Of a DNA stretch of 6,083 bases, positions 5,327-6,083 are shown piece by piece. This DNA is from an uncultured Synergistia bacterium (lineage in GTDB: Bacteria > Eremiobacterota > SpSt-956 > JAKJGF01). Numbering within the stretch: the first letter of the stretch is position 1; the number at the start of each line of letters is the position of its first letter. A model generated the notes under the pieces. It was given only the letters and a program-made list of their open reading frames with translations, was not told the origin of the DNA and did no database searches. The position numbers and the translations under genes were made by a program. Where the stretch lies: NCBI GenBank assembly GCA_937888925.1, contig CALARM010000896.1, positions 1-6,083 of the forward strand. Direction: 5' to 3'.

Positions 5327-6083
5327 ATGTTTTTAACTTATGCAGAGAAAATAAAATCAGATCTCAGTAAATGGAGAAGGCTTATTCATGAATATCCTGA
5401 AACAGGGTTTAATGAAGTAAAAACCTCTGCTCTCGTAGAGGAGTGTCTGAAGAGTTTCGGTATAGACTGTTTCAGACTGGTAAATACAGGAGTGGTAGGA
5501 GTTATCAGGGGAAAAGACGATGGTAAAACAGTTGCTCTGAGAGCAGATATGGATGCCCTGAGTATTCAGGAAGAAAATGATGTTCCCTATAAATCTAAAA
5601 ATCCCGGTGTCATGCATGCCTGCGGCCATGATGCCCATACTGCCATGTTACTTGGTGCCGCAAATATTTTGTCGAATAAAAGAAATTTACTTAATGGTAA
5701 TGTAAAACTGATTTTTCAGCCTGCAGAGGAAGGCCCCGGAGGCGCTCAGCCCATGATAGACGCAGGAGTCCTTGAAAATCCTCATGTAGATGCAGCTTTT
5801 GCCCTTCATATGATCTCTGATATTGAAGCTGGAAAGATTGGTATTTCCTACGGTCAGACCCATGCGGCAAGCAGTAAATTTACCCTTGTTTTAAAGGGCC
5901 TTGCAGGCCATGTGGCAAAACCTCATAAAGCTATTGACACCATAACTATGGCTGCAGAGGTTATACAGGCAATTCAGAGGATAAGAACAAGGCATGTAGA
6001 CCCTACGGAAACAGTTCTTATCGGGATTGGCACAATAAAAGGGGGAGACAGATATAATATCATAGCAGATCATGTTGAAATGG
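5327..6083 (+). CDS. M20D-family amidohydrolase (N-acyl-amino acid / hippurate type), 3' end outside the window
   Basis: A zinc- or manganese-dependent cytoplasmic hydrolase that removes acyl groups from N-acyl amino acids or similar amides; the exact substrate is not predictable. The frame is open from 5327 to the window end (252 whole codons plus one base), about 60-65% of the usual 380-400 residues. It opens with WRRLIHEYPETGFNE (16-30). Metal-site residues follow: LRADMDAL (71-78), MHACGHDAHT (96-105) with C99 and H101, QPAEEGPGGA (131-140) with catalytic base E134 and ligand E135, and H161. The Cys in HACGHD is the M20D mark. The dimerisation (lid) domain begins near 180, with GLAGHVAKPHKAIDT (191-205); V196 replaces the usual small residue in GGHxAxPH. 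The last metal histidine lies beyond the window. It is 34 bases after the CBS gene, so co-transcription is likely. Confidence 0.93.
   Translation, partial: MFLTYAEKIKSDLSKWRRLIHEYPETGFNEVKTSALVEECLKSFGIDCFRLVNTGVVGVIRGKDDGKTVALRADMDALSIQEENDVPYKSKNPGVMHACGHDAHTAMLLGAANILSNKRNLLNGNVKLIFQPAEEGPGGAQPMIDAGVLENPHVDAAFALHMISDIEAGKIGISYGQTHAASSKFTLVLKGLAGHVAKPHKAIDTITMAAEVIQAIQRIRTRHVDPTETVLIGIGTIKGGDRYNIIADHVEM

Noticed and set aside
5052..5638. Reverse-strand frames opposite the CBS and amidohydrolase genes
   Set aside because: Both overlap strongly supported + strand genes and show no family motifs.

Overview
The window is a compact stretch of bacterial chromosome with every gene on the + strand. 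Coding DNA is AT-rich to moderately AT-rich, with good Shine-Dalgarno sites and short or overlapping gene junctions. The gene set (acpS, fused nnr, a two-CBS-domain protein, an M20 amidohydrolase) is bacterial housekeeping. The acpS-nnr-CBS neighbourhood resembles that of Firmicutes, Deltaproteobacteria and several candidate phyla. The phylum cannot be fixed from this sequence alone. A signal peptide on a TolB-like propeller fits an exported protein.

Layout. (1) 10-1579: a type II restriction-modification pair. A beta-class amino-methyltransferase overlaps a PmeII-like restriction endonuclease by 41 bases. The endonuclease gene is strikingly AT-rich in its first half. (2) 1576-3642: acpS (holo-ACP synthase), joined to the endonuclease gene by an ATGA overlap, then nnr, the two-domain NAD(P)H-hydrate repair enzyme. 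(3) 3639-3804: a dense non-coding repeat element made of seven heptamers, a perfect 8-bp GC-rich hairpin and nine more heptamers in roughly inverted sense. (4) 3805-4743: an exported TolB/PD40-type beta-propeller of unknown partner. (5) 4744-4830: five more heptamers in the inverse orientation. (6) 4831-5292: a stand-alone two-CBS-domain protein. (7) 5327 to the window end: the N-terminal 252 codons of an M20D amidohydrolase, cut off by the window edge.

How it fits together. The restriction-modification pair is a self-contained defence unit that appears to have settled directly in front of acpS and may share its transcript. AcpS (phosphopantetheine transfer) and Nnr (repair of damaged NADH/NADPH) are unrelated in reaction but commonly neighbours. 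The most unusual feature is a family of heptamer repeats at four places (2019-2046, 3639-3687, 3727-3789, 4747-4781). The repeats sit directly against start or stop codons, include the nnr stop codon itself, and bracket the propeller gene as inverted copies. No RNA gene, CRISPR array, transposase or phage gene was seen. There is no gene-free stretch longer than 300 bases; the longest is 3643-3804 and is described by its repeats.
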